DNA from: Baffinella frigidus
Taxonomy: Eukaryota > Cryptophyceae > Cryptomonadales > Baffinellaceae
Direction: 5' to 3'
DNA length: 13,227 nucleotides
Assembly: GCA_026770585.1 (NCBI GenBank)
Contig: MU646604.1
Coordinates: 306,047-319,273, forward strand
Shown: positions 1-6,573 of the stretch, piece by piece
How the letters are laid out: the number at the start of each line of letters is the position of its first letter
Numbering within the stretch: the first letter of the stretch is position 1
Notes under the pieces: generated by a model
Databases searched by the model: none
Seen by the model: only the letters and a program-made list of their open reading frames with translations
What the model was told of the DNA's origin: nothing
Made by a program: the position numbers and the translations under genes

Positions 1-57
1 TACCAGGGCTTTGAGACGCTGCTCCTGGGAAGCCTTGATAAGTGCGTCTGCTTGCAC
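1..57 (-). CDS. Gene A, coiled-coil-like exon, continues past the window edge
   Basis: On the minus strand the 3' splice signal ...CCCTGAACCAG (CAG at 58-60) is followed by GTG CAA GCA GAC, an open frame of 19 codons to the window edge. It reads VQADALIKAS...LKALV, a Gln/Ala/Leu-rich amphipathic helix. It starts in phase 0 and joins the phase-0 end of the exon at 1497-1573 (…QLYAQ | VQADAL…), extending one continuous helical stretch. The intron just upstream is telomere-like CCCTAAA repeat that runs into the acceptor. Family unknown. The exon is partial because the window ends. Confidence 0.6.
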   Translation of the reverse strand, partial: MQADALIKASQEQRLKALV

Positions 58-61
58 CTGG

Positions 62-275
62 TTCAGGGTTTAGGGTTTAGGGATTTGGGTTTAGGGTTTA
101 GGGTTCAGGGTTTAGGGATTTGGGTTTAGGGTTTAGGGTTGAGGGTTGAGGGATTAGGGTTTAGGGTTTAGGGTTGAGGGTTGAGGGATTTGGGTGTGGG
201 GTTTGGGGTGTAGGGGTTAGGGTGTGGGGTTTATGGGTTAGGGGTCAGGTGTTAGGGGTTAGGGTTGAGGGGTTC
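62..275 (+). repeat. Degenerate telomere-like array (GGGTTTA type)
   Basis: Tens of GGGTTTAG, GGGATTTG and GGGTTGAG units; on the gene A sense strand this is CCCTAAA and it runs into the 3' splice site at 58-60. It is too degenerate, and lies too close to an exon, to be a chromosome end. Confidence 0.8.
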
Positions 276-340
276 ACGGTTGATTCAGACGCATGCGGCA
301 GTGGATGCATTCGACTGGTGTAGACACTCAAACTCTTACA

Positions 341-490
341 TTATCTCAGAAAACGAGTTCTAAAACTCGTTTTCTTAAGTCAATTCCCCAGTAAATTTGT
401 CAACTTATGCGGAGAGTAAAGAATAAGTTGACGAATTTGTAGGGGGATTGACTTAAGAAAACGAGTTTTAGAACTCGTTTTCTGAGACAA
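341..490. mobile_element. 150-bp MITE, TTATCTCAG ends, 4-bp target duplication
   Basis: The termini are TTATCTCAGAAAACGAG and its near-perfect inverse (…CTGAGACAA), flanked by TACA at 337-340 and 491-494. Each terminal arm is itself a hairpin (AAACGAGTT/AACTCGTTT), and the centre holds a GTCAACTTAT/ATAAGTTGAC hairpin. The second copy, of identical length, is at 5177-5326. No transposase is encoded. Confidence 0.85.
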
Positions 491-534
491 TACAGCGGAC
501 ATCCGCACACGGTATTCGCCTGATGTTGGCCCTA

Positions 535-704
535 CCACACGAGGCTACCCAGGCGAACAGAATAAAAGGGACTTTTAAAGTTTTGTAGGGAAATGATCAC
601 GTTACCGACCGCTCAGCGGTCGGTCGGTTATAAATCACTTATGGATAAGCCCTACTTGTACAGCCCCCGGGTTTTATTCTGTTCGCATGGGTAGCCTCGT
701 GGGG
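535..704. mobile_element. Palindromic element, CCACACGAGG ends, TA-flanked
   Basis: Arms of about 33 bp (CCACACGAGGCTACCCA… and its inverse with 2 mismatches) are flanked by TA at 533-534 and 705-706. The centre contains a CG-rich palindrome around 603-628 (ACCGACCGCT/AGCGGTCGGT). Confidence 0.7.
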
Positions 705-726
705 TAGTGCTCCGGATCTGGGTGTA

Positions 727-940
727 TCTACTCAAAGGCTGGAAGTGGGACTATTTTAAAACAGGGATTCTTTTACAAGTGAAGAGAAAAAAGATATGTG
801 TAGTAATTTTCACACAAATAGGGGCGTCTGGTCACGTGTCACAAAGTGTACCTTGAGATGCGTGACCAAACCTGCCCGTGACTAGTACTAAATTGAACAC
901 CCCCACATTTCAAATAGTCCCACTTCCAGTCTCGAGTGGA
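727..940. mobile_element. Palindromic element with GGAAGTGGGACTATTT arms
   Basis: The left arm TCTACTC…CTGGAAGTGGGACTATTT (727-756) matches the inverse of the right arm ending CTCGAGTGGA (940). TA flanks lie at 725-726 and 941-942. An inner GGTCACG/CGTGACC pair and one copy of the GTGTAGTAATTTTC core (798-811) are present. Confidence 0.6.
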
Positions 941-958
941 TAGCTGCTCGTCTAGCTA

Positions 959-985
959 CGGTTTCGGGTTTCGGGTTTCGGGTTT
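959..985 (+). repeat. Short TTTCGGG array
   Basis: Four GGGTTTC units of telomere-like type; similar single or double units recur at 1092-1108, 1203-1226 and 1398-1457 between the exon-end copies. Confidence 0.6.
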
Positions 986-1035
986 TGGGTTTCGGGTGTG
1001 AACCCAAACCTCAGGCCCAGCTGTCAAGGCAGAAG

Positions 1036-1395
1036 GGTTCAGGGACCTGAGCATATAGCGGTTCGCGCTCGTTCTTGAGGCCAGGATTCAAGGTTTCAGG
1101 TTTCGGGCTTAGTCGTATGGTGGATGCCATACCAGAGGGCTATATCTAGGGTTCAAGTACCTGGGCGTATAGCTGTCCGCGCTCGTTCTTGAGGCTAGGA
1201 CTCAAGGTTTCGGGTTTCGGGTTTAGTCGTGTGGTGGATGGGCTATATTTAGGGTTCAAGAACCTGGGCGTATATTTAGGGTTCAAGTACCTGGGCGTAT
1301 ATTCAAGTACCTGGGCGTATATTTAGGCTCAGGCTATTTAGGGGGTTCAAGTACCTGGGCGTATAGCTGTCCGCGCTCGTTCTTGAGGCCAGGAT
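1036..1395 (-). repeat. Tandem diverged copies of the gene A exon-intron junction
   Basis: The end of the exon at 1497-1573 plus its donor (minus: GAGCGCG.ACAGCTATACGCCCAG then GTACTTGAACCC, written in two parts) recurs at about 1041-1078, 1153-1192 and 1346-1387. Short versions lie at 1256-1275, 1279-1298 and 1303-1322. Most copies keep the AG|GT. Copies are separated by TTTCGGG-like repeat. They lie in the intron downstream of the real exon. Confidence 0.75.
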
Positions 1396-1496
1396 TCAAG
1401 GTTTCGGGTTTCGGGTTGAGTCGTACCAGGACTCAAAGTTTCGGGTTTCGGGTTTAGTCGTATGGTGGATGGGCTACATTTAGGGGGTTCAAGTAC

Positions 1497-1573
1497 CTGG
1501 GCGTATAGCTGTTCGCGCTCCTTCTTCAGGCCTGCCACCAAGTCTTGCAGCTCCTCTAGCCTGCTCGCCTCCC
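1497..1573 (-). CDS. Gene A, coiled-coil-like internal exon
   Basis: The minus-strand acceptor CCTTCCGCAG ends at 1574 and the donor CCCAG|GTACTT lies at 1497/1496. The 77-nt exon has two bases completing the previous codon, then 25 codons reading EASRLEELQDLVAGLKK followed by EREQLYAQ. Leucines and charged residues follow a heptad-like pattern, so a coiled coil is likely. Phase fits both neighbours: the leftover G from 2299-2380 makes Gly, and the phase-0 end joins 1-57. Its last ~40 nt plus the donor recur several times in the downstream intron (see 1036-1395). Function unknown. Confidence 0.62.
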
Positions 1574-1579
1574 CTGCGG

Positions 1580-1746
1580 AAGGGTTTAGGGTTTGGGGTT
1601 TGGGGGTTAGGGTTTGGGGGTTAGGGTTTGGGGTTTGGGGTTTGGGGTTTTGGCTTTAGGGTTTGGGGGTGAGTGTTTGGGGTTTGGGGTTTGGGGTTTA
1701 GGGTTTAGGGTTTAGGGGTTAGGGGTTGGGGTTTAGGGTTGGAGAC
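1580..1746 (+). repeat. Telomere-like array (GGGTTTGG/GGGTTTAG)
   Basis: Dense GGGTTTGGGG and GGGTTTA units. On the gene A sense strand the C-rich repeat runs straight into the acceptor CCTTCCGCAG of the exon at 1573, acting as its pyrimidine-rich tract. Confidence 0.75.
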
Positions 1747-1751
1747 ATGGG

Positions 1752-1915
1752 CCCAAACCTGAACGGATAGACGGAGCCCTAGGGCCTACCGTAGTGCAAA
1801 GCAGTATTCCAACACCGTGCACACCGTGCCCTGAAATAAATAATAAGTACACCGCTTAACAATAAAAATGAAGAGGACCTGAATGGATCGACAGGAAGCC
1901 CTGCCGCAGCTTCTC
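1752..1915 (-). repeat. Two diverged copies of a gene A exon end
   Basis: The segments at 1752-1790 and 1874-1915 resemble the 3' end and donor of the exon at 2299-2380 (minus: GGCTTC.TGTCGATCC.TTCAGGT, read in pieces). The 1874-1915 copy keeps CAGGT. A further partial match is at about 2144-2170. Confidence 0.6.
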
Positions 1916-2018
1916 TTCGTATACGTTGTATACTTGGTGATATACGACTCTGGGTAGGTCCCTCGAGATTATCTTCTCTCTCGTGTGACCTCCCCACTGA
2001 ATCTATCAACCTCCACAA

Positions 2019-2135
2019 AAGTATTAATTAATTGCTTTTGGCGCAACGAAATTTACTACACAAGCGCTTTACTATTACTTTTATGAGCAAATCGTGTAGT
2101 AATTTTCGTTGCCCAAAAGCAATTAATTAGTACTT
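2019..2135. mobile_element. Palindromic MITE, AATTAATTGCTTTTGG arms
   Basis: The left arm AGTATTAATTAATTGC… continues through GCAACGAAATTTACTACACAA and matches the inverse of 2090-2135. No clear target duplication is seen. The inner core (GTGTAGTAATTTTCGTTGC) is shared with the elements at 8014, 10198 and 11025 and with the pair at 3770-3870 and 3940-4255. Confidence 0.7.
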
Positions 2136-2298
2136 CTATGGGGAGTAAGCTTCTCGATCCCGATCTCGCGTTGGCCGACTATTCCCAAGTTGACACACTG
2201 GGTTTCCGGTACAAACCCGTCAACTTTCGCGCGGAAAAGATCCCGGGCTCACCAAATTGGTGAGCCCCAAAAGACCGAGACAGAGCTTGGACGCAAAC

Positions 2299-2380
2299 CT
2301 GAACGGATCGACATGAAGCCTTGCCGGAGCTTCTCGATACCGATCTGCACCGGCTGCGCTACCATCCCCAGCCCGCGCGG
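2299..2380 (-). CDS. Gene A, internal exon
   Basis: The minus-strand acceptor CCCTATGCAG ends at 2381-2383 and the donor TTCAG|GTTTGC lies at 2299/2298. The 82-nt exon starts in phase 0 and leaves one base. It reads PRGLGMVAQPVQIG then IEKLRQGFMSIRS. The leftover G plus GG of the next exon gives Gly, and the frame continues into the coiled-coil exon. The preceding exon (3198-3266) also ends in phase 0. Diverged copies of its end lie near 1752-1790 and 1874-1915, and copies of its start near 2508-2542 and around the MITE at 2783-2953. I do not recognise the family. Confidence 0.58.
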
Positions 2381-2385
2381 CTGCA

Positions 2386-2457
2386 TAGGGTTAGGGGGTT
2401 CGGGTTTAAGGTTTAGGGTTTAAGGTTTCGGGTTTCGGGTTTCGGGTTTCGGGTTTA
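2386..2457 (+). repeat. Telomere-like array (GGGTTTAAG/GGGTTTC)
   Basis: Mixed GGGTTTAAGG and TTTCGGG units directly upstream (sense strand) of the acceptor at 2381-2383 of the gene A exon at 2299-2380. Confidence 0.7.
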
Positions 2458-2507
2458 GCGGTGAGGATGTAGGGTTAACGACCAGCGAGCATAAAAAATA
2501 GCCAATC

Positions 2508-2542
2508 ACAAAGCGACCATCCCCAGCCCGCGCGGCTGCATT
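2508..2542 (-). repeat. Copy of the start of the gene A exon at 2299-2380
   Basis: ACCATCCCCAGCCCGCGCGG then CTGCATTCG on the plus strand repeats 2361-2384, including the exon start and the AG of the acceptor (minus ATGCAG|CCGCG). Confidence 0.65.
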
Positions 2543-2562
2543 CGTGCTCAGGTTTCAGTACT

Positions 2563-2700
2563 CCACACGGTCGACTACGAAGGTTTTGGTTACGCTGAAT
2601 CTAGCGTGGTACGTGACCAACTTTGCACCAGAAAAGCCTTAAGGTTAATTGTTTCGAGGCAGGTTGACTTTTGGTGAAAGGTTCGTAGTCCACCGTGTGG
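2563..2700. mobile_element. Palindromic element, CCACACGGT ends
   Basis: CCACACGGTCGACTACGAA at 2563-2581 pairs with TTCGTAGTCCACCGTGTGG at 2682-2700. Part of the interior also pairs (GGTTTTGGTTACG against AGGTTGACTTTTGG). No convincing target duplication. Confidence 0.6.
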
Positions 2701-2782
2701 ACAAGGCATAACCACATGTATAGCCCTCCACCACTTACATGTAGGTGTACAACCAATACCCGATCTGCACCAGCTTGCGCTA

Positions 2783-2953
2783 GAGCGCTGTGCAGAGAAG
2801 TTGGCCACGGGAAATAATGGAAAAATGAGAAATTGGAGCCATTTTGTCAACTTTTGAGAAATTTATTAACAACAATTTCTCAAAAGTTAACAAAATGGCT
2901 CCAATTTTCCCATTTTCCAATTTTCCGGTGGCCAACTTCTCGGCACAGCGCTC
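2783..2953. mobile_element. 171-bp MITE, GAGCGCTGTGCAG ends, TA duplication
   Basis: Arms of about 80 bp (GAGCGCTGTGCAGAGAAG TTGGCCAC…) are flanked by TA at 2781-2782 and 2954-2955. The site matches an unoccupied copy at 2341-2380, where GCGCTACCATCC runs without interruption. The second copy, also 171 bp, is at 8635-8805. Tc1/mariner-type target choice (TA) is inferred from the duplication only. Confidence 0.85.
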
Positions 2954-2989
2954 TACCAGCCCCAGCCCGCGTGGCTGCGTTCGTGTGCA

Positions 2990-3098
2990 GGGTGTTCGGG
3001 TTTAGGGGTTCGGGTTTAGGGGTCACTGCCCTGGTCAGGGATTAGGTTTTAGGGGTGATGATTTAGGGTTGAAGGTTTAGGGTTTAGGGTTTAGGGTT
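2990..3098 (+). repeat. Telomere-like array
   Basis: Degenerate GGGTTTAG and GGGTTCGGG units with a short interruption (3020-3055), upstream of the MITE-split exon-start copy on the gene A sense strand. Confidence 0.65.
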
Positions 3099-3159
3099 CA
3101 GGACCTGCGGGCGTGAAAGGTGGCTAATCAGACACCTCCGAAAAAATCAGGGTTATTTA

Positions 3160-3492
3160 GCACACGGCGATGATACCGAACCGGGCATATGGCTCACCGG
3201 GAAAGCCTCCACCCCGTCAAGAATCGTACGGGGGGGTTCCCCAGCCAGTGGGCTTCGCAGAACGGTCTATGTAGTTTCGTGGTACTAACTGGCACACGGA
3301 AATTTAAAGTTAAGGAGTGTTGAACATACGGCGATGATACCGAACCGGGCATGTGGCCCACCGGGAAAGCCTCCACCCCGTCAAGCATCGTACGGCCCCC
3401 CCCCCCCCCACACTGTGGGCCTCGCAGGACGGCCCATGTAGTTTCGTGGCACTAACTGTTGGACTGCTGGCACAAGGACATTTAAAGTTAAC
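3160..3492. repeat. Two ~165-bp direct repeats containing a gene A exon
   Basis: The units 3160-3323 and 3324-3492 share ACGGCGATGATACCGAACC, GGAAAGCCTCCACCCCGTC, GTACGG and TGTAGTTTCGTGG. The first holds the functional-looking exon 3198-3266. The second contains a long C run (about 3395-3409) and has lost the acceptor. Confidence 0.8.
3198..3266 (-). CDS. Gene A, internal exon (23 codons)
   Basis: The minus-strand acceptor CTACATAG is followed by ACC GTT CTG CGA, and the exon ends TTC CCG|GTGAGC. The 69-nt exon is phase 0 at both ends and reads TVLRSPLAGEPPRTI then LDGVEAFP. The TAG in the acceptor would be an in-frame stop, so an intron is needed there. The donor GTGAGC is canonical. It lies in the first of two ~165-bp direct repeats (3160-3492). 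The second copy has a long C run (about 3395-3409), lacks the acceptor AG (CATGGG instead of CATAG) and is probably dead. Confidence 0.52.
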
Positions 3493-3720
3493 TTAAAGTT
3501 AACTTAACAAACTGACATTTCAACCGGAGTTCTCTTACGAATCCTGGAGGCTTTCTATAAAACCTACAAGTGGCTGCGTAAAACCCCTTTTAGAGGATGT
3601 GTATGGGAATTGGCCACGTCCCCACGCTTAAACCGTGGCAACGTGACCAGCTCTCGTACAAATCCTGGATGCGAGCGTAAAACTAACACTTTTTAAAAAG
3701 GCCACGGTCAGTCTCGAGTG
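3493..3720. other. Gene A intron, no gene seen
   Basis: This holds a diverged direct repeat (TCTCTTACGAATCCTGGA at 3531-3548 and TCTCGTACAAATCCTGGA at 3652-3669, each followed by GCGTAAAAC) and a small hairpin (CCACG…CGTGG near 3621-3640). I see no exon with usable borders. Confidence 0.4.
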
Positions 3721-3950
3721 GTCTGGAGAGACCTGGACAGAGGCGGCGTCATTCCTTGTGATGACCCCCGTCAATTGCTTTTCGTGCAACGAACTTTACT
3801 ACATGAATGCTTTACCTTTACTAGTATGGTCCAATTGTGCAGTGAATTTCGTGGCCAAGAAGCAATCAATCAATGCGTTGATGGAGATTAGACCTGGACA
3901 GGTGCAGCGTCTTTCCTTGTGATGAACCCCGTTATTTTTTTTCGTGCAAC
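3721..3950 (-). repeat. Copies of the end of the gene A exon 4294-4399, with MITE
   Basis: GACCTGGACAG.GGC.GCGTC then CCTTGTGATGA.CCCCGT occurs at 3729-3771 and 3890-3932 as well as at the real exon end (4291-4332). On the minus strand each copy keeps TCCAG|GTCT. Each copy is followed by a copy of the AATTGCTTTTCGTGCAACG palindrome (3770-3870; 3940-4255), so exon end and MITE were duplicated together. Confidence 0.75.
3770..3870. mobile_element. Degenerate palindromic MITE, uninterrupted copy
   Basis: AATTGCTTTTCGTGCAACGA…TTTACTACATG pairs imperfectly with …GTGCAGTGAATTTCGTGGCC then AAGAAGCAATCAATC. Same family as 2019-2135. It supplies the empty site for the insertion at 3975-4211 (GCTTTACCTTTAC). 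Confidence 0.65.
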
Positions 3951-4255
3951 GAACTTGACTACATGAATGCTTTATTGTAGATTTCGGCTTAGCGGGGATT
4001 TCACTTCAGGTCAGGGGGATCGAACTTTTTAGAAAAATCGCATTGATTTTTACGTCCATCTAAAGTTTTATGCTATCTTACGCATGGAGTTGATGACAAG
4101 ATCGCAACCCCCACCCATATGATGACTCAAAACGAATCATTTTCATGTTTTTTCGTTCCCCGATCCCCCGACCAGATCTCGAAAAAATCCGGGCCAACCC
4201 AAAATCTACAGTACCTTTACTAGCATGGTGCAATTGTGTAGTGAATTTCGTGGCC
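3940..4255. mobile_element. Degenerate palindromic MITE, interrupted copy
   Basis: Same family as 3770-3870 (TTTTCGTGCAACGAACTTG … GTAGTGAATTTCGTGGCCC) but split at its centre by the 237-bp element at 3975-4211. Confidence 0.65.
3975..4211. mobile_element. 237-bp nested element, TTGTAGATTT ends, TA duplication
   Basis: The ends are TTGTAGATTT and AAATCTACAG, with imperfect arms extending ~50 bp to GGGGGATCG. TA at 3973-3974 and 4212-4213 is a duplication of the single TA in the uninterrupted copy (GCTTTACCTTTACTAG at 3830s), so the borders are defined by comparison within the window. Confidence 0.8.
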
Positions 4256-4293
4256 CAGAAGCAATTCATCCAATACGTTTACGGATATTAGAC

Positions 4294-4399
4294 CTGGACT
4301 GGGGCGGCGTCTTCCTTGTGATGAACCCCGTCGTCCTTGGGGTGAGCGCTCTCGTCCCCACCCTCTGGAATCGCGACGGAGATGACGGGAGCAACGCCC
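4294..4399 (-). CDS. Gene A, internal exon (35 codons)
   Basis: The minus-strand acceptor CCTTCCCAG ends at 4400 and the donor GTCCAG|GTCTAA lies at 4294/4293. The 106-nt exon has one base closing a split codon, then GVAPVISVAIPEGGDESA and HPKDDGVHHKEDAAPVQ, ending in phase 0. Two upstream copies of its start (4492-4565, 4638-4710) differ mostly at third positions in this frame. The alternative Arg/Ser-rich frame meets a stop in the middle copy, so this frame is preferred. The split codon completes CG|G (Arg) with the exon at 5055-5155. No family recognised; the segment is Val/Ile-rich then acidic/basic and polar. Confidence 0.58.
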
Positions 4400-4710
4400 C
4401 TGGGAAGGATGCAAATCACTCATCTCGGACCATACCAGAATCTGTCCTGATGAAAAGGCATAAGATAGCATCATTTGACGCCTAAAATAGCGGTGAGCGC
4501 TCTCGTCTCCGCCCTCAGGAATCGCGACAGCGATGACGGGAGCAACGCCCCTGGGAATGGTGCACATCACCGACAACACAGACCACCAGCCCTCACGGTT
4601 TGGACAAATCGATGAATTTAGACTTTGCGGGCGGAGATGAGAGCGCTCTCGTCCCCGCCCTCTGGAATCACGACAGCGATCACGGGAGCAACGCCCCTGG
4701 GAATGATGCA
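4341..4710 (-). repeat. Three tandem copies of the start of gene A exon 4294-4399
   Basis: GAGCGCTCTCGTC…GGAATC.CGAC then GGGAGCAACGCCCCTGGGAA begins at 4344, 4495 and 4641 (spacing 151 and 146 bp). The first is inside the real exon and the other two lie upstream in the intron. Reading PRGVAPVI.V.IPEGGDESA is kept in all three, with most changes at third positions. Confidence 0.8.
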
Positions 4711-5054
4711 CATTATGGGGGGGGGGTCGGGTTGTAATAAATTGTCAAACACGGCCGCGACGAGCAAGAGGTGGGACGAGACGTGAGGGCAGTAGCAGCC
4801 CGTGACCGTACCGACAACAACAAAAGAGACGCCGCCACAAGACATTATTTACTACCCGGGAAAACACACTAGCAGCCTCCAGGGAGTTTGAGGTTAACTT
4901 TTCCCGGTCGGAGATACTCTACGAGGAACCACTGGATGGCAACCGACAAGGATAAGGGTCCGATATTGGACCCCTGTCAAAAGTCATCATACCCAGAAAA
5001 AAATCGATTTTTCTCCAAAAGTGGCCAATTTGTGGGGAATGATTGTGAACTGAC
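4711..5054. other. Gene A intron, no gene seen
   Basis: Contains a G run (4727-4735), a 45-bp module (4737-4780) also found upstream of a gene B acceptor, a hairpin GGGTCC-GATATT-GGACCC (4956-4973) and an AAAAATCGATTTTT palindrome (about 5001-5015). Confidence 0.4.
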
Positions 5055-5155
5055 CGCAATTCCCGAATTCTAGACAGTCGTTCCGCGTAGCTGTTCGGGC
5101 GATGAATCACAAAAAGGGGAACGATGCGGTCCGTGGCTCGCGGCCAGGCGCTAGG
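5055..5155 (-). CDS. Gene A, probable internal exon (acceptor uncertain)
   Basis: The minus-strand frame reads PSAWPRATDRIVPLF, VIHRPNSYAERLS, RIREL and ends CG|GTCAGT. The two leftover bases CG plus G of the exon at 4399 make Arg, so the phase match is exact. The 5' border is uncertain. CGTCCAG|CCT at 5156 gives phase 0, while CCCGAACAG|CTAC, about 65 nt further in, has a better pyrimidine tract and would shorten the exon to ~36 nt. A 150-bp MITE (5177-5326) lies just upstream on this strand. The protein looks helical and basic; function unknown. Confidence 0.4.
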
Positions 5156-5176
5156 CTGGACGCTGTTCAGCAACAC

Positions 5177-5326
5177 TTATCTCAGAAAATGAGTTCTAAA
5201 ACTCATTTTCTTAAGTCAATTCCCTTACAATTTTGTCAACTTATGCGGAGAGTAAAGAATAAGTTGACGAATTTGTAGGGGAACTGACTTAAGAAAACGA
5301 GTTTTAGAACTCGTTTTCTGAGATAA
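5177..5326. mobile_element. 150-bp MITE, second TTATCTCAG copy
   Basis: Same length and organisation as 341-490, with only a few base differences. Flanked by ACAC at 5173-5176 and 5327-5330, giving an independent 4-bp target duplication. Lies just upstream (minus strand) of the exon at 5055-5155. Confidence 0.85.
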
Positions 5327-5360
5327 ACACCCAGGACGCTGTGATCTCATGGGCGTCCTA

Positions 5361-5610
5361 GCTCTGTCTGAGTAAAACTAGGCTCATAATAAAACAGTTT
5401 TGTTGTCCTTAGTACAGGATTTTCTGCGGTAGATGTATTTGCGAGCCCAGTTTTATTCAGGCAGCGCTTTGCGTCTGATAAATGTCGTACCTGCGCTCCC
5501 CCGAAAGCCTCGCGAGTACGACAGCGGCTGAGAGCGTCGCGTGCAAGGCCTTGCTCGCCCCCTGCCAAGGGAAACCATTTATGCCGAGCCAAATTTAACT
5601 CAGGCAGAGC
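5361..5610. mobile_element. Composite palindromic element, GCTCTG ends, TA-flanked
   Basis: GCTCTGTCTGAGTAAAACT.GGCTC at the left pairs with GAGCC.AATTTAACTCAGGC then AGAGC at the right; TA at 5359-5360 and 5611-5612. An inner near-copy of the right end (GAGCCCAGTTTTATTCAGGC, about 5451-5470) and a TGTCGTAC/GTACGACA pair (5483-5523) suggest nesting. Confidence 0.6.
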
Positions 5611-5780
5611 TAGATCTACGCTAGACCTGAAGGTGGTCAATCGCAAAAGTCAACTTCCGTTGGGCTCTCGAGTGAACTTTTGGAAAACGCGAAGATTCCT
5701 CGCGTTTTCCTGTTGTGTCAACTTATGATTGCTCCCGGTCACGTCTAAAGTAGTTTATTGGACGCGCCTGCCAAGAACTA
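5611..5780. repeat. Dispersed repeat, inverted relative to 7855-7990
   Basis: ACGCTAGACCT…GTCAATCGCAAAAGTCAA…CTCGAGT.AACTTTTGG…ATTGCTCCC..TCACGTCT matches the reverse complement of 7855-7990 in the same order. Inside is a strong hairpin, GGAAAACGCG…CGCGTTTTCC (about 5682-5710). No exon seen. Confidence 0.65.
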
Positions 5781-5879
5781 TTGATCACTTGGTCGGGGTG
5801 GGGTTTCTCCGATGAACATGAAAAGGAAAAATGGGAAACAGAGACATGTTTCTTGGAGAAACCCGCATGAAGTGATCAA
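5781..5879. mobile_element. Palindrome, TTGATCACTT ends, at the gene A first-exon border
   Basis: TTGATCACTT…GGGTTTCTCC.A…GAACATG pairs with the inverse at 5835-5879. On the gene A strand it would sit in the first intron, ~100 bp after the donor. No clear target duplication. Confidence 0.5.
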
Positions 5880-5983
5880 AATGATTGACGCGGGAGGGCT
5901 GGAGGGAGAGGCCGGACCTGCAGCCGTCCCAGCGCAGGCAAGCCCCCCCTCCCAACCAGCTCCGCTCCGATCCTCCCCACCAC

Positions 5984-6436
5984 CTTTCCCGGCAAGTCAA
6001 CCCCGCCCATCCGCACCACCTCCCCGCGCCGCGCGCTCGCGCTCGCGCGGCTCTCTGCCTCCTGCCGCTGCACGACGTGCGCCCGCACAGAGTGCTCCAT
6101 CATGCCCGCGGCCCTCGCGATGCTCTGCGCCAGCGCAACGATCTCCCCGTCCCCCCCCGCGACCCCAGCTGCCGACGCTGACACCGCTGAAGAAGCAGAT
6201 GCAGGCGACGTGGCGCCGTTGGAGTGATACCGCGGCGTGTCGTACACTGCCGCAGAGGGCGCCTTCGCCGAGGCGCGCGCCGCGGGGGACGGGCCGGGCA
6301 GCGGGGGGGGCGGGGCGCCCGGGGGTCCACCCGGAGCTGGAGCTGGGGGCGGGGGGCGGCGAGGCGCGCCGCCGGGGCTGGGGCGCGCGGCGGCGCGTTC
6401 GCGCAGCCACGCCCATCCCTCGTCGGGGTCGGACAT
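5984..6436 (-). CDS. Gene A, probable first exon, Pro/Ala-rich N-terminus
   Basis: The minus-strand ATG at 6436-6434 opens a frame starting MSDPDEGWAWLRERAAA, then a Pro/Gly/Ala-rich low-complexity stretch (about residues 20-60), then a Ser/Ala region and a helical part (EIVALAQSIARAAG, VQRQEAESRASAS). Two phase-0 donors are possible: GGGAG|GTGGTG (end 6020) and GGAAAG|GTGGTG (end 5984, used here). The frame stays open upstream of the ATG to about 6637 but has no earlier ATG, so the start could instead lie in an upstream exon. GC content is much higher than in the introns. Assignment to the same gene as 5055-5155 is inferred from strand, order and phase. The opposite-strand frames are Pro/Arg-rich shadows. 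Confidence 0.5.
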
Positions 6437-6573
6437 TGGCGCAGCTGGGAGCTTGTCGAAGCGGGCGGCGTCCCCCTCCGTCGGAGTTGGAAAGACGGAG
6501 TTGAAAGCGTTCAAGCCTGGATGCCTTCGATTTTGAAATCTGAACGGGTCGTCCTCTCGTCGGGCACTTTGCC
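6437..6573. promoter_or_regulatory. Short region between divergent gene starts
   Basis: This is the 137 bp between the minus-strand ATG at 6436 and the plus-strand ATG at 6574. It should hold the 5' leaders and start regions of both genes if both starts are right. I see no TATA box or other core motif I can name. If gene A actually starts in an upstream exon, the region would be partly coding. Confidence 0.35.

Noticed and set aside
62-275. True chromosome end
   Set aside because: Units are degenerate, similar tracts are scattered through the window, and coding sequence lies on both sides.
4220-4711. 163-codon minus frame with Arg/Ser repeats resembling an SR-type protein
   Set aside because: It arises from reading the three exon copies in shifted frames through the intron; the Arg/Ser frame has a stop in the middle copy and does not fit the next exon.
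5347-5646. 99-codon minus frame
   Set aside because: It lies almost wholly in the GCTCTG-ended composite palindrome, with no splice-phase link to neighbours.
5812-6504. Long plus-strand open frame, Pro/Arg-rich
   Set aside because: It starts inside the palindrome at 5781-5879 and its Pro/Arg/Ser composition is what the antisense of the GC-rich gene A exon gives.
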